Source of the DNA: Mycolicibacterium hodleri
GTDB lineage: Bacteria > Actinomycetota > Actinomycetes > Mycobacteriales > Mycobacteriaceae
NCBI RefSeq assembly: GCF_025822245.1
Contig: NZ_JACKTL010000059.1
Span: forward strand, 31,872-95,871
Direction of reading: 5' to 3'
Length of the DNA: 64,000 bases
Part shown: one piece after another, positions 43,573-52,332 of the stretch
Layout: each line of letters begins with the position of its first letter
How positions within the stretch are numbered: the stretch's first letter is position 1
Translations under genes and position numbers: made by a program
The notes under the pieces: model-generated
What the model saw: the letters and a program-made list of their open reading frames with translations, nothing else
What the model was told of the DNA's origin: nothing
The model's database searches: none

Positions 43573-44613
43573 TCAGAATTCGACACGGACGCAGTCGGAC
43601 ACCGGGCGCGCCTGGCATCCCAGGACGATCCCGTCCGCCAGGTCCTCGGGTTGCAGGATGTCGGCGCGCTCCATGGCCACTTCGCCGTCGGTGACGGTGC
43701 AGGCGCACGAACCGCATTGGCCCTCGCGACACGAGTAGGGGACGTCGACGCCGGCCGCCAACAGCACCTCGACCAGGGTGGACTGCCGGGGCCAACGCAG
43801 GTGGTGCACGTGGCCGTCGAGATCCACCTCCAGCTCCGACGCGCCGTCGCCGTCGCCGTCGGCGGCGACGGGCAGGCGGACGGCGAAGGGGTCACCGGAC
43901 AGCGACGCGAACACTTCGACGTGGATCCGGGCGCGGGGGACGTCCACCTCGCCGAGCGCACTCTGCACGGTGGCCATGAATGGCGCTGGGCCGCAAAGAT
44001 AGTGGTCCCGGTCCCGCAGGCGCGCCGCATGTCCGGCGAGCTGGGCGTGCGAGGGTAGGCCCTGCACCGACTCCAACCAGTGCAGCACCGTCAGTCGGTC
44101 GGGATGGCGGTCCCCCAGATCGCGTAGCTCGCCGGAGAAGATCACCGACCGCTCATCGCGATTGGCGTACACCAGCGCGATGCGTCCGGTCCCGACCGCC
44201 AGGAGCGACTTCAGGATCGACAGCACCGGGGTGATGCCGCTGCCGGCCGCCCACAGTGCCACGTCGCCGTGCATGTCGTCGGGGGTGAAGGTGCCCGCGG
44301 GCGGCAACACTTCGAGTACGTCGCCAGCGGAGACGTTGTCGCACAACCAGTTCGACCCATAGCCATCCTTCGTCCGCTTCACCGTGACCTTGGGTGCGGC
44401 ATCGTAGTGTGGCGAACTGGCCAGCGAGTAGCAGCGGGCGACCGAGCCCGTCTCATCACTCGGCACGCGCAGGGTGAGGAACTGACCGGGCCGGTGAACC
44501 CACCGGTCCCGGGCGTACTCGGGGATGGCGAGTACCAATGATCGCGCGTCGGCGGTCTCGTCGACGACCTCGGTGACGGTCACCATGACACTGCGACTAG
44601 TGGCCTCGGCCAT
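43573..44613 (-). CDS. kshB: KshB-like ferredoxin reductase
   Basis: A 346-residue oxygenase reductase with three parts: FAD domain (PGQFLTLRVPSDETGSVARCYSLASSP), NAD domain (WAAGSGITPVLSILKS, YLCGPAPFM) and C-terminal plant-type [2Fe-2S] ferredoxin (YSCREGQCGSCACTV with a fourth Cys in LGCQARP). The sequence follows KshB closely, including VTVKRTKDGYGSNWLCD. It passes electrons from NADH to a Rieske oxygenase such as KshA, whose gene is 28 kb away at 14108. It heads the operon KshB-HsaA-HsaC-flavoprotein. GAGGA lies three bases before the ATG. Confidence 0.82.
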   Translation of the reverse strand: MAEATSRSVMVTVTEVVDETADARSLVLAIPEYARDRWVHRPGQFLTLRVPSDETGSVARCYSLASSPHYDAAPKVTVKRTKDGYGSNWLCDNVSAGDVLEVLPPAGTFTPDDMHGDVALWAAGSGITPVLSILKSLLAVGTGRIALVYANRDERSVIFSGELRDLGDRHPDRLTVLHWLESVQGLPSHAQLAGHAARLRDRDHYLCGPAPFMATVQSALGEVDVPRARIHVEVFASLSGDPFAVRLPVAADGDGDGASELEVDLDGHVHHLRWPRQSTLVEVLLAAGVDVPYSCREGQCGSCACTVTDGEVAMERADILQPEDLADGIVLGCQARPVSDCVRVEF

Positions 44614-44661
44614 CGATCCTCACGGGTGTGGGTGTGGGTGTGAAGGTCAAGTGTCGCCACC

Positions 44662-44685
44662 CGCACCGCAGTCGCAACCGGTGCG
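44662..44685. promoter_or_regulatory. 7-base inverted repeat between divergent units
   Basis: CGCACCG (44662-44668) and CGGTGCG (44679-44685) flank a 10-base spacer in the gap between the kshB-headed operon and the monooxygenase at 44772. The position suits an operator shared by both. A GGGTGT triplet repeat (44624-44642) lies between it and kshB. Confidence 0.35.
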
Positions 44686-44758
44686 CCCGATGGTCGGGAC
44701 GGGCATCACCAACGGCCCGGTCATCGGGAACACCGGCCGCAGGGCCTTGGTGATTGCC

Positions 44759-44764
44759 TATCTT
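44759..44764 (+). promoter_or_regulatory. -10 box of the 44772 monooxygenase, leaderless start
   Basis: TATCTT fits TAnnnT and is followed by exactly seven bases and the GTG at 44772. No ribosome binding site is visible. Confidence 0.5.
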
Positions 44765-44771
44765 CGGGCGG

Positions 44772-46418
44772 GTGAGCGACAGCGCAGAGCGACAGCCCGA
44801 ACCGGTGGACGTCGTGGTGGTCGGCGCGGGGTTCGCCGGCCTGTATGCGCTGCACCGGCTACGCACCCGGGGACTGACCACCCGCGTCTTCGAAGCCGCC
44901 CCCGAGGTCGGCGGCACCTGGTACTTCAACCGGTACCCGGGTGCGCGCTGCGACGTAGAGAGCGTCGACTACTGCTTCTCGTTCTCCGACGAACTGCAGC
45001 AGAAGTGGACGTGGTCGGAGAGATACGCCACCCAGGCCGAGATCCTCCGCTACATCAACTGGGTCGCAGACACCCTCGACCTGCGTTCCGGCATCGACTT
45101 CAACGCCAGGGTCGTCGCGGCCACCCTGGACGAGGACGACACCACGTGGACGGTGCGCGTCGACACCGGCGAGGTGGTGCGGGCCCGATTCGTCATCATG
45201 GCCACCGGCCCACTCTCGGCGGCCCTGACGCCCGACTTTCCGGGCCTGGACACCTTCGAGGGCCAGATCCACCACACCGCCCACTGGCCCCACGACGGGG
45301 TGGACTTCACCGGTCAACGGGTAGCGGTGATTGGCACCGGATCCTCTGGCATCCAATCCATTCCGATCATCGCCGACCAAGCCGACGAGCTGATCGTATT
45401 TCAGCGCACGCCCAACTACAGCGTCCCGGCGGGCAACCGGGAGTTGACGCCGCAGGACGTCGCCGAGGTGAAGGCCAACTACGCGGAGCGACGTCGGCTG
45501 TCGTGGCGCAGCGGCGGCGGGTCGCCGCACGTGGCCCACCCCAAGTTGACGATGGACACCAGCCCCGAGGAACGGCGCGACGCCTTCGAGACTCGCTGGC
45601 AGCTCGGCGGTGTGCTGTTCTCCAAGACGTTCGCCGACCAGATGACCGACCGCACCGCCAACGAGCAGGCCCGCATCTTCTACGAGGAGAAGATCCGCGC
45701 CGTGATCGACGACCCGGATGTCGCCGATCTGCTGATCCCCACCGACCACCCCATCGGCACGAAGCGAATCTGCACCGACACCAACTACTTTCAGACGTTC
45801 AACCGACCCCACGTGAAGCTGGTCAGCGTCCGCAAGACACCCATCGAGTCGATCGACGGCACGGGAATCAAGACCACCGAGGCGCACTACGACCTCGACG
45901 CGATCGTGCTCGCCACGGGATTCGATGCCATGACCGGAACACTGGCCAAGATCGACGTCGTCGGCCGCGGGGGACAGAGGCTACGCGACGACTGGGCCGA
46001 CGGACCGCGGACCTACCTCGGCCTGGGCGTGGACGGGTTCCCCAATCTCTTCCTGGTGTCGGGGCCCGGCGCACCGGCGGTGCTGGCCAACATGGTGTTG
46101 CACGCCGAAGCCCACGTGAACTGGATCGCCGACGCAATCGGTTATCTCGACGAGCACGGTTACGCCGGCATGGAGGCCGAACCGGACGCGGTGGACGACT
46201 GGATCGTCGAATGCAACAGACGCGCGGACGCTACGCTGTTTCCGCAGGCCAATTCCTGGTACATGGGAGCCAACGTGCCCGGTAAACCACGGGTCTTCAT
46301 GCTGTTCATCGGCGGGTTCGCGGCCTACCTCGACATCTGTCACGAAGTGGCCGCCGCTGGATACAAGGGTTTCCGCCTCCTCAAGGCTCCTCAGGGTCCC
46401 GAGGGCAGCGACGAGTGA
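44772..46418 (+). CDS. Baeyer-Villiger monooxygenase (cyclohexanone/steroid type)
   Basis: A 548-residue type I BVMO: FAD fold VVVVGAGFAGLYALHRL near residue 15, GGTWYFNRYPGARCDVES, the fingerprint FxGxxxHxxxW as FEGQIHHTAHW, and NADPH fold VAVIGTGSSGIQSIP. This subclass converts cyclic ketones, including steroid and terpene ketones, into lactones. The GTG at 44772 is preferred; a TTG six codons upstream is possible but lies on the -10 box. It starts a plus-strand unit with an SDR, a luciferase-like enzyme, SnoaL and another SDR. Confidence 0.87.
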   Translation: MSDSAERQPEPVDVVVVGAGFAGLYALHRLRTRGLTTRVFEAAPEVGGTWYFNRYPGARCDVESVDYCFSFSDELQQKWTWSERYATQAEILRYINWVADTLDLRSGIDFNARVVAATLDEDDTTWTVRVDTGEVVRARFVIMATGPLSAALTPDFPGLDTFEGQIHHTAHWPHDGVDFTGQRVAVIGTGSSGIQSIPIIADQADELIVFQRTPNYSVPAGNRELTPQDVAEVKANYAERRRLSWRSGGGSPHVAHPKLTMDTSPEERRDAFETRWQLGGVLFSKTFADQMTDRTANEQARIFYEEKIRAVIDDPDVADLLIPTDHPIGTKRICTDTNYFQTFNRPHVKLVSVRKTPIESIDGTGIKTTEAHYDLDAIVLATGFDAMTGTLAKIDVVGRGGQRLRDDWADGPRTYLGLGVDGFPNLFLVSGPGAPAVLANMVLHAEAHVNWIADAIGYLDEHGYAGMEAEPDAVDDWIVECNRRADATLFPQANSWYMGANVPGKPRVFMLFIGGFAAYLDICHEVAAAGYKGFRLLKAPQGPEGSDE

Positions 46419-46446
46419 TGAACCGGGCGACGAGGAGTACGAGGAC

Positions 46447-47241
46447 ATGACCGACACGAGCAAGTACGGGCCATGGGCGGTCATCGCCGGCGGCTCGGAA
46501 GGCGTGGGTTCCGAGTTCGCACGGATGCTGGCCGAAGACGGTTTCAACCTGGTCCTCATCGCCCGTAAGCCGGGCCCCTTGGCCACGACGGCCCAGACGT
46601 GCCGTGATCTCGGGGTCGACGTGCGGCAGGTGGCAGTCGATCTGCTCGACCCGACGTCGACTTCGCAGATCGCCGATGCCACCGCTGACGTAGAGGTGGG
46701 CCTCCTGATCTACAACGCCGGCGCCAGCACCTGCAACGAGCCGTTCCTGGAGGCAGATCTGGCCGATTTCCAGAAGGTCCTGGACCTGAACGTGACACGG
46801 ATGATGAGCCTTGTCCACATGTTCGGTCGACCGATGGCTGCGCGCCGCCGCGGTGGCATCGTGATCGTCGGGTCGCTGTCGGGATACATGGGCGCCGACC
46901 GCCATTCGGTGTACAGCGGTGCCAAGGCATTCTCTCGGATGTTCGCCGAGAGCCTGTGGCTGGAATTGCGTGAGCACGACGTCGACGTCCTCGAACTCGT
47001 GCTGGGGGTGACCCGCACTCCGGCGATGGAACGCATCGGCCTGAACTTCGACGCTCCCGGGATGCTGGTCAACACCGCGACCGAGGTAGCTCGCGAGGGT
47101 CTCGACCACATCGCCGACGGGCCGGTGCGCGTTGCCGGCGGAAACGCCAAGAGTGCGGTGGCCAACAGTGCCCCCGACCGCGCCCGTGTCGTGCTGGAAA
47201 CCCACGAGGCCATCCGCGAGCTCGTGAATCTCCGCAAGTAG
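46447..47241 (+). CDS. short-chain dehydrogenase/reductase
   Basis: A 264-residue SDR of the 17-beta-HSD12/3-ketoacyl-like group: cofactor motif IAGGSEGVGSEFA, IARKPGPL (Arg, NADP preference), YNAGAS, catalytic VYSGAKAFSRM. It lies 28 bases after the Baeyer-Villiger enzyme and one base before the luciferase-like gene, so it belongs to that unit. It probably reduces a keto group of the same substrate. Confidence 0.8.
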   Translation: MTDTSKYGPWAVIAGGSEGVGSEFARMLAEDGFNLVLIARKPGPLATTAQTCRDLGVDVRQVAVDLLDPTSTSQIADATADVEVGLLIYNAGASTCNEPFLEADLADFQKVLDLNVTRMMSLVHMFGRPMAARRRGGIVIVGSLSGYMGADRHSVYSGAKAFSRMFAESLWLELREHDVDVLELVLGVTRTPAMERIGLNFDAPGMLVNTATEVAREGLDHIADGPVRVAGGNAKSAVANSAPDRARVVLETHEAIRELVNLRK

Positions 47242-47242
47242 C

Positions 47243-48100
47243 ATGCGGATCGGCCTGTCCAGTCCGGTAGTGGTCCAGGTTCCCGGCATCGCCTCGGAGT
47301 GGGAACGCTTCGCATCGATCGAGGATCTGGCATCGATCGCGGACGTCGCAGATCGCCTGGGGTACGAATTCCTGACCTGTTCCGAGCACGTGGCGATCCC
47401 AAGCGCAGACGCCGAGACCCGCGGCGCGGTGTACTGGGATCCGCTGCCCACCCTGGGATTCCTGGCGGCCCGCACCGTGAAGATCAAGCTGGCCACCTCG
47501 GTGCTCGTGCTGGGCTACCACCATCCTCTGGAGATCGCCAAGCGGTACGGCACGTTGGATCGGGTGAGTTCCGGAAGGCTGGTGCTCGGAGTCGGAATCG
47601 GATCACTGGCAGCGGAATTCGAACTCTTGGGCGCCCGGTTCGACAAACGCGGAGCCCGCGCCGATGACGCACTGCGTGCCCTTCGTGCGGCGCTGTCGAC
47701 GGAGTCGCCAGCCTACGAAGGACCGTTCCATTCCTTTTCCGGGATGACCGTGCTGCCGCACGCCGTCCAGCCGCGGGTACCCATCTGGGTGGGCGGCCGG
47801 TCGGTGCAGTCGCTGCGGCGAGCAGCCCGGTTCGCCGATGGCTGGATGCCGTTCGGACTCGACGCATCGCAGATCGCACGGCTTCTCCACGACGTCGAAA
47901 CCCCGGCCGGGTTGGAGGTAGTTCTCGGCACCGGCCGTCCGCTGGACCCGGAGAAGGATGACGGCGGTACCCGCCGATGCCTGCACGACGTGAGCGCAGC
48001 CGGGGCGACGGTGGTCACCTGCACCGTCGCCGCGCGCTCCGCCGAGCACTACTGCGCCCAACTGAGTCTCCTGAAGGACATCGCCAACTCCATCGAGTGA
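47243..48100 (+). CDS. LLM-class (F420-type) oxidoreductase
   Basis: A 285-residue luciferase-like protein of the mycobacterial F420-dependent type (TIGR03619-like): EDLASIADVADRLGYEFLTC, TSVLVLGYHHPLEIAKRYGTLD, GRLVLGVGIGSLAAEFELLG and IWVGGRSVQSLRRAARFADGW. It moves hydride between a flavin or F420 cofactor and a substrate. It begins one base after the SDR stop, so it is tightly coupled. Substrate unknown. Distinct from the FMN-type relative at 1155. Confidence 0.8.
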   Translation: MRIGLSSPVVVQVPGIASEWERFASIEDLASIADVADRLGYEFLTCSEHVAIPSADAETRGAVYWDPLPTLGFLAARTVKIKLATSVLVLGYHHPLEIAKRYGTLDRVSSGRLVLGVGIGSLAAEFELLGARFDKRGARADDALRALRAALSTESPAYEGPFHSFSGMTVLPHAVQPRVPIWVGGRSVQSLRRAARFADGWMPFGLDASQIARLLHDVETPAGLEVVLGTGRPLDPEKDDGGTRRCLHDVSAAGATVVTCTVAARSAEHYCAQLSLLKDIANSIE

Positions 48101-48109
48101 AGGAAGCCC

Positions 48110-48661
48110 ATGGCCATCGATCTGGTCGCGCTCGAGGCGCGGCTGCAGAAACTCGAAGATGAAGGCGCGATCAGCGCACTGATTGCCTCGTACGGACCGT
48201 TCGTCGATTCGGCCGACGCCGATGGCGCGGCGGCATTGTGGGATACCGACGGAAGGTACGACGTCGAGGGCTGGCGCATGAACAGCAGTTCAGACGTTCG
48301 CGCCATGGTCGGCTCGCCGTCACACCGTGAATTGGTGGCGGGCGGCTGCTGTCACTTCCTCGGGCCGACCGTCGTCAGCGTCTCCGGCGATTCTGCCGTG
48401 GCAGTGTGCGAATCCCTCGTCCTGCTGCGCACCGACCAGGCCGACCCGGATCGAGTCGACCGCGAGGCGTGGCGCAGCGCACCTACCGAATACGTCGTCT
48501 GGCGCGCCACGGCCAATCACTTCGAGCTGCACCGCCGGGACGGGACGTGGCTGATCACCGCCCGCACCAGCAGGTTGCTCGACGGCGGACCCGACGCGCA
48601 CGGTCTGTTGACCGAGGGCGTCGGTGGCCGCCGCTTGGACTCGGAGGTCGAGCCACGATGA
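48110..48661 (+). CDS. SnoaL-like (NTF2 fold) protein
   Basis: A 183-residue SnoaL-like_4 protein: LEDEGAISALIASYGPFVDSA helix, LWDTDGRYDVEGW, and the C-terminal strand pair VVWRATANHFELHRR and WLITARTSRLLDG. Ten bases follow the luciferase-like gene, with GAAGGA before the ATG. Members act as dehydratases, isomerases or hydratases, sometimes on steroids. The role here is inferred from neighbours only. Confidence 0.68.
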   Translation: MAIDLVALEARLQKLEDEGAISALIASYGPFVDSADADGAAALWDTDGRYDVEGWRMNSSSDVRAMVGSPSHRELVAGGCCHFLGPTVVSVSGDSAVAVCESLVLLRTDQADPDRVDREAWRSAPTEYVVWRATANHFELHRRDGTWLITARTSRLLDGGPDAHGLLTEGVGGRRLDSEVEPR

Positions 48662-48740
48662 ATGGCACGGGGTCTCGACGGCCGCAGGGCTCGAGGCACG
48701 CACGATCATCCGCTGGCATGGACTAGGGAAAGAGGTTCGC

Positions 48741-49595
48741 GTGGGTACCTACGCCGTGACCGGATCGGCATCGGGAATGGGCCGGGCGGCAGCCGAGCGG
48801 CTGCGGGCCGACGGGCACACCGTCATCGGGGTCGACCTGCGTGACGCGGACGTCGTCGCCGACCTCTCCACGGCGGTTGGTCGGGCCCGGGCGTCGGCCG
48901 CCGTGTTGGAGGCCGCGATGCACCGTCTCGACGGTGCCGTGCTCGCCGCCGGCATCGGCCCCACCCCGGACCCCGGCCGGCCACGGCTCATCCTCGAGAC
49001 GAATTACTTCGGCGTGGTCGAACTGGCATCGGCCTGGCGAGCCGCGCTGGCCGCCGCCGGTAACGCGAAAGTGGTCGTCGTGAGCAGCAATTCGGCGACG
49101 ACCGTGCCCATGGTGCCGCGTCGCGCCGTGCGTGCCCTGCTATCCGATGACGTGGACGCGGCACTGCGAGCGGTCCGGTTCTTTCGACGCGCGGCGCCGG
49201 CCATGGCGTATGCGGCATCGAAGATCGCGGTCAGCCGGTGGGTGCGGCGCCAGGCAGTGACACCGCAGTGGGCCGGGCGGGGCATCCGGCTCAACGCGTT
49301 GGCCCCTGGGGCGATCATGACGCGGCTGTTGGAGGAGCAGCTGGCCACCCCTCGGGAGGCCAAGGCCATCCGGACGTTTCCGGTGCCCATCGGCGGTTTC
49401 GGCGATCCTGCGGCGCTGGCCAAGTGGATCGTCTTCATGCTGTCGGATGCTGCTGAGTTCCTCTGCGGCAGCGTCATATTCGTCGACGGGGGGTCTGATG
49501 CCTACTTCCGCTCCGACCACTGGCCCACTGCGCCGTCACTGGCCGAGACCCCTCGATACCTGCGGCGATTCCGCAGGTTCCGCGCCAGCGACTAG
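48741..49595 (+). CDS. short-chain dehydrogenase/reductase
   Basis: A 284-residue SDR related to 3-alpha-hydroxysteroid dehydrogenase/carbonyl reductases: cofactor motif VTGSASGMGRAAAE, IGVDLRDADVVADLS (short strand-2/3 region typical of that group), GPTPDP-containing loop, catalytic MAYAASKIAVSRW and GSVIFVDGGSDA. A GGGAAAGAGG precedes the GTG start by five bases. Its end overlaps the convergent HsaD-like gene by four bases. The closeness to hydroxysteroid dehydrogenases fits the steroid setting. Confidence 0.8.
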   Translation: MGTYAVTGSASGMGRAAAERLRADGHTVIGVDLRDADVVADLSTAVGRARASAAVLEAAMHRLDGAVLAAGIGPTPDPGRPRLILETNYFGVVELASAWRAALAAAGNAKVVVVSSNSATTVPMVPRRAVRALLSDDVDAALRAVRFFRRAAPAMAYAASKIAVSRWVRRQAVTPQWAGRGIRLNALAPGAIMTRLLEEQLATPREAKAIRTFPVPIGGFGDPAALAKWIVFMLSDAAEFLCGSVIFVDGGSDAYFRSDHWPTAPSLAETPRYLRRFRRFRASD

Positions 49596-50470
49596 CCGCG
49601 CTGGAGGAAGCCCAGAACCGTGCTCTCGAAGGCCTCCTTGGCCTCGATCATCGCCCAGTGTCCGCAGTTGGGGAACACGTGCAGCTCGGCATTGGGGATG
49701 GTGCGCATCGGGATCAGGGACATGTCCAGTGGGCTGACCCGGTCGTCGCGCCCCCACGTCAGCAAGGTCGGGGCGGCCACCTTGTGCATTTGCGCCCACG
49801 GCATCGGCACGTCGGCAGAGCGCATCATCTCCATCATCGCGGCGAACGCGGCCTTGCCGTACATGCGCCGGGCGGCGGCCAGAGTCTCGGGATCGGTCGC
49901 CAACTGCCAGCGCTCCTCGATGAGCTGGTCGGTCACCAACGACTGGTCGAAGACCATGGAGTTGAGCCAGTCGACGAGCCGCTGGCGGGTCGGATCCTCG
50001 GTGAATTCCTGCAGCAGTCGGATGCCCTCACTCGGGCCGGGGCTGAAGACGTTGGTGCCGATGCCCCCGATGGTGACCAGTCGCCCGATCCGCTCGGGGT
50101 GGTGGATGGCGGTGTTGACGCCGACGCCGCCACCCATCGAATTCCCGACGACGTCCACGCGCTCGAGTTCCAGCGCATCGAGGAACGGCGCGACCACGCC
50201 CTGGGCCGTGACCATGGGATGGCCGCCGAAGTCGTCGCTGACGCCGAAGCCGGGAAACTCCAGGATCAGGCACCGGAAGCTTTGGGCGAAGGTGGGAAGG
50301 ACTCCACGAAAGTTGCGCCAACCCGTGACCCCTGGCCCCGAGCCGTGCAGGAAGAGCAGCGCCGGCCCGTCACCGACGTCGTAGTAGCGCAACACCCCTG
50401 CGGGCGTGGAGATTTCGTGCAGACCGTCGCGATCGCCGTCCGTCGTCGTCTGCGTTGAAGGCTGGGTCAT
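49592..50470 (-). CDS. hsaD: HsaD-like C-C bond hydrolase
   Basis: A 292-residue meta-cleavage product hydrolase of the alpha/beta fold. The nucleophile is Ser111 (VVGNSMGGGVG), the acid Asp243 (WGRDDRVSP) and the base His271 (PNCGHWAMIE); HGSGPG holds the oxyanion hole. Shared runs with HsaD include GPSEGIRLL and the TPETL-like DPETLAAARRM. HsaD hydrolyses the ring-opened product of HsaC. It is transcribed alone on the minus strand, with GGAGGG before the ATG, apart from the HsaC operon. An analogous hydrolase for another aromatic is the alternative. Confidence 0.8.
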   Translation of the reverse strand: MTQPSTQTTTDGDRDGLHEISTPAGVLRYYDVGDGPALLFLHGSGPGVTGWRNFRGVLPTFAQSFRCLILEFPGFGVSDDFGGHPMVTAQGVVAPFLDALELERVDVVGNSMGGGVGVNTAIHHPERIGRLVTIGGIGTNVFSPGPSEGIRLLQEFTEDPTRQRLVDWLNSMVFDQSLVTDQLIEERWQLATDPETLAAARRMYGKAAFAAMMEMMRSADVPMPWAQMHKVAAPTLLTWGRDDRVSPLDMSLIPMRTIPNAELHVFPNCGHWAMIEAKEAFESTVLGFLQRG

Positions 50471-50698
50471 GGGTCCCTCCGAGGTTCGAGCCGTGGTGCA
50501 TGCCAGCCTGTCACGAGGTCCGATCGGCGGGCTCCGCCGTCCCAGTGGCCGGGTCGCCGTCACACTCGCCGGACCACCGCCTCAGACGCGTCTCCCATCA
50601 AGCGGGACGGCCGCTGTGTCGCGGGTCACGGTGCTGCGATGGTTGCCCGTCGAGACACGGACGCCCGAAGAGCGTGCGCCGGTCGGAAGGGAGCAGCG

Positions 50699-51469
50699 AT
50701 GGGCCGGATGAGCATCAACGCTCCGATGCAGGCGGTCGGCGGACTGTTCTCGATGTCGGTGGACGCGGTGAAGTTCATGTTCGTACGGCCGTTCCAATGG
50801 CGCGAACTGCTCGACCAATCCTGGTTCGTCGCCCGGGTATCGCTGGCTCCCACCCTGCTGGTGGCCATTCCCTTCACGGTCCTGGTGAGCTTCACCCTCA
50901 ACATCCTGCTTCGCGAACTCGGCGCGGCCGACCTCTCCGGCGCCGGGGCAGCGTTTGGAGCCGTCACCCAGGTCGGCCCGCTGGTGACCGTGCTCATCGT
51001 CGCCGGCGCCGGTGCCACCGCGATGTGCGCCGACCTGGGGTCGCGGACGATCCGCGAGGAGATCGACGCCATGGAGGTGCTCGGCATCAATCCCGTCCAG
51101 CGCCTCGTCACCCCGCGGATGCTGGCCTCCGGTCTGGTGGCCCTCCTGCTCAACAGCCTGGTGTGCATCATCGGCATCATGGGCGGCTACTTCTTCTCCG
51201 TCCTGGTCCAGGACGTCAATCCCGGCGCCTTCGCAGCGGGTATCACACTGCTGACGGGCGTACCCGAAGTGATCATCTCGTGCGTGAAGGCCACCCTGTT
51301 CGGTCTGATCGCCGGCTTGGTGGCGTGCTACCGCGGGCTGACGATCACCGGGGGAGGCGCCAAGGCCGTCGGCAATGCCGTCAACGAGACCGTCGTCTTC
51401 GCCTTCATGGCCCTCTTCGTGGTCAACGTCGTCGTGACGGCCATCGGCATCCAGATGACGTCGAAATGA
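50699..51469 (+). CDS. yrbEA: YrbE (MlaE-like) permease A of the mce operon
   Basis: A 256-residue MlaE-family permease with five or six membrane helices and the family motif IREEIDAMEVLGINPVQRLVTPR. YrbE proteins form the inner-membrane channel of the Mce lipid-import system, driven by an ATPase (MceG) encoded elsewhere. GGAAGGGAG precedes the ATG at 50699 (a second ATG at 50708 is possible). It is first in a tight run of ten genes; the ATG of the next permease overlaps its stop. Confidence 0.92.
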   Translation: MGRMSINAPMQAVGGLFSMSVDAVKFMFVRPFQWRELLDQSWFVARVSLAPTLLVAIPFTVLVSFTLNILLRELGAADLSGAGAAFGAVTQVGPLVTVLIVAGAGATAMCADLGSRTIREEIDAMEVLGINPVQRLVTPRMLASGLVALLLNSLVCIIGIMGGYFFSVLVQDVNPGAFAAGITLLTGVPEVIISCVKATLFGLIAGLVACYRGLTITGGGAKAVGNAVNETVVFAFMALFVVNVVVTAIGIQMTSK

Positions 51470-52323
51470 GCGCCGCCACGACTCTGCGGGCGACCTACCC
51501 ACGACTGGTACGCAGCGTCGGCCGGCCGGTGTCGGCGCTCGGCGCGCTTGGTGACCACATCCTCTTCTACGGCAGGTCGCTGGCCGCCACCCCGTTCGCC
51601 GCCACCCGCTACCGCCGCGAGATCATCCGCCTCATCGCCGAGATCAGCATGGGTGCAGGAACATTGGCGATGATTGGCGGCACCGTCGTCATCGTCGGGT
51701 TCCTCACACTCGCCACCGGCGGGGTGCTGGCCGTTCAGGGGTACAGCTCGCTCGGCAACATCGGGATCGAGGCGCTCACCGGTTTCCTGGCGGCGTTCAT
51801 CAACGTGCGCATCTCCGCGCCGATCGTCGCGGGCATCGGGCTGGCGGCCACGTTCGGGGCCGGCGTCACCGCGCAGTTGGGTGCCATGCGCATCAACGAG
51901 GAGATCGACGCGCTCGAGGCGATGGGCATCCGTCCGATCGAGTACTTGGTGAGCACCCGCATCGTGGCCGGGATGATCGCCATCACCCCGCTGTACTCGA
52001 TCGCCGTCATCCTCTCGTTCCTCGCCAGCCAGTTCACCACCGTCGTGCTGCTCGGCCAGTCCGCCGGCCTCTACGCTCACTACTTCGAGACGTTCCTCAA
52101 CCCGATCGACCTGCTGTGGTCATTCCTTCAGGCCGTGCTGATGGCGCTGGCCATCCTGTTCATCCACACCTACTACGGATACTTCGCGACCGGCGGCCCG
52201 TCCGGCGTCGGCGTCGCGGTGGGAACCGCCGTGCGTACGTCGTTGATCGTGGTGGTCTCGGTGACCCTGCTCATTTCGCTGGCGGTCTACGGCGCCAACG
52301 GCAACTTCAATCTGTCGGGCTGA
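51466..52323 (+). CDS. yrbEB: YrbE (MlaE-like) permease B of the mce operon
   Basis: A 285-residue MlaE-family permease; family motif INEEIDALEAMGIRPIEYLVSTR and membrane helices including LLWSFLQAVLMALAILFIH. It pairs with YrbEA to make the membrane part of the Mce importer. ATGA overlap with yrbEA, and the mceA-type gene begins ten bases after its stop. Confidence 0.92.
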   Translation: MSAATTLRATYPRLVRSVGRPVSALGALGDHILFYGRSLAATPFAATRYRREIIRLIAEISMGAGTLAMIGGTVVIVGFLTLATGGVLAVQGYSSLGNIGIEALTGFLAAFINVRISAPIVAGIGLAATFGAGVTAQLGAMRINEEIDALEAMGIRPIEYLVSTRIVAGMIAITPLYSIAVILSFLASQFTTVVLLGQSAGLYAHYFETFLNPIDLLWSFLQAVLMALAILFIHTYYGYFATGGPSGVGVAVGTAVRTSLIVVVSVTLLISLAVYGANGNFNLSG

Positions 52324-52332
52324 GAGGCCACC

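Noticed and set aside
44624..44642. GGGTGT tandem triplet as a variable repeat
   Set aside because: Only three units; too short to call a repeat locus.
44525..46285. Open frame of 586 codons on the plus strand
   Set aside because: It is a shifted frame of the Baeyer-Villiger monooxygenase gene. Its product is Arg-rich and lacks any motif, while the true frame has FAD and NADPH folds.
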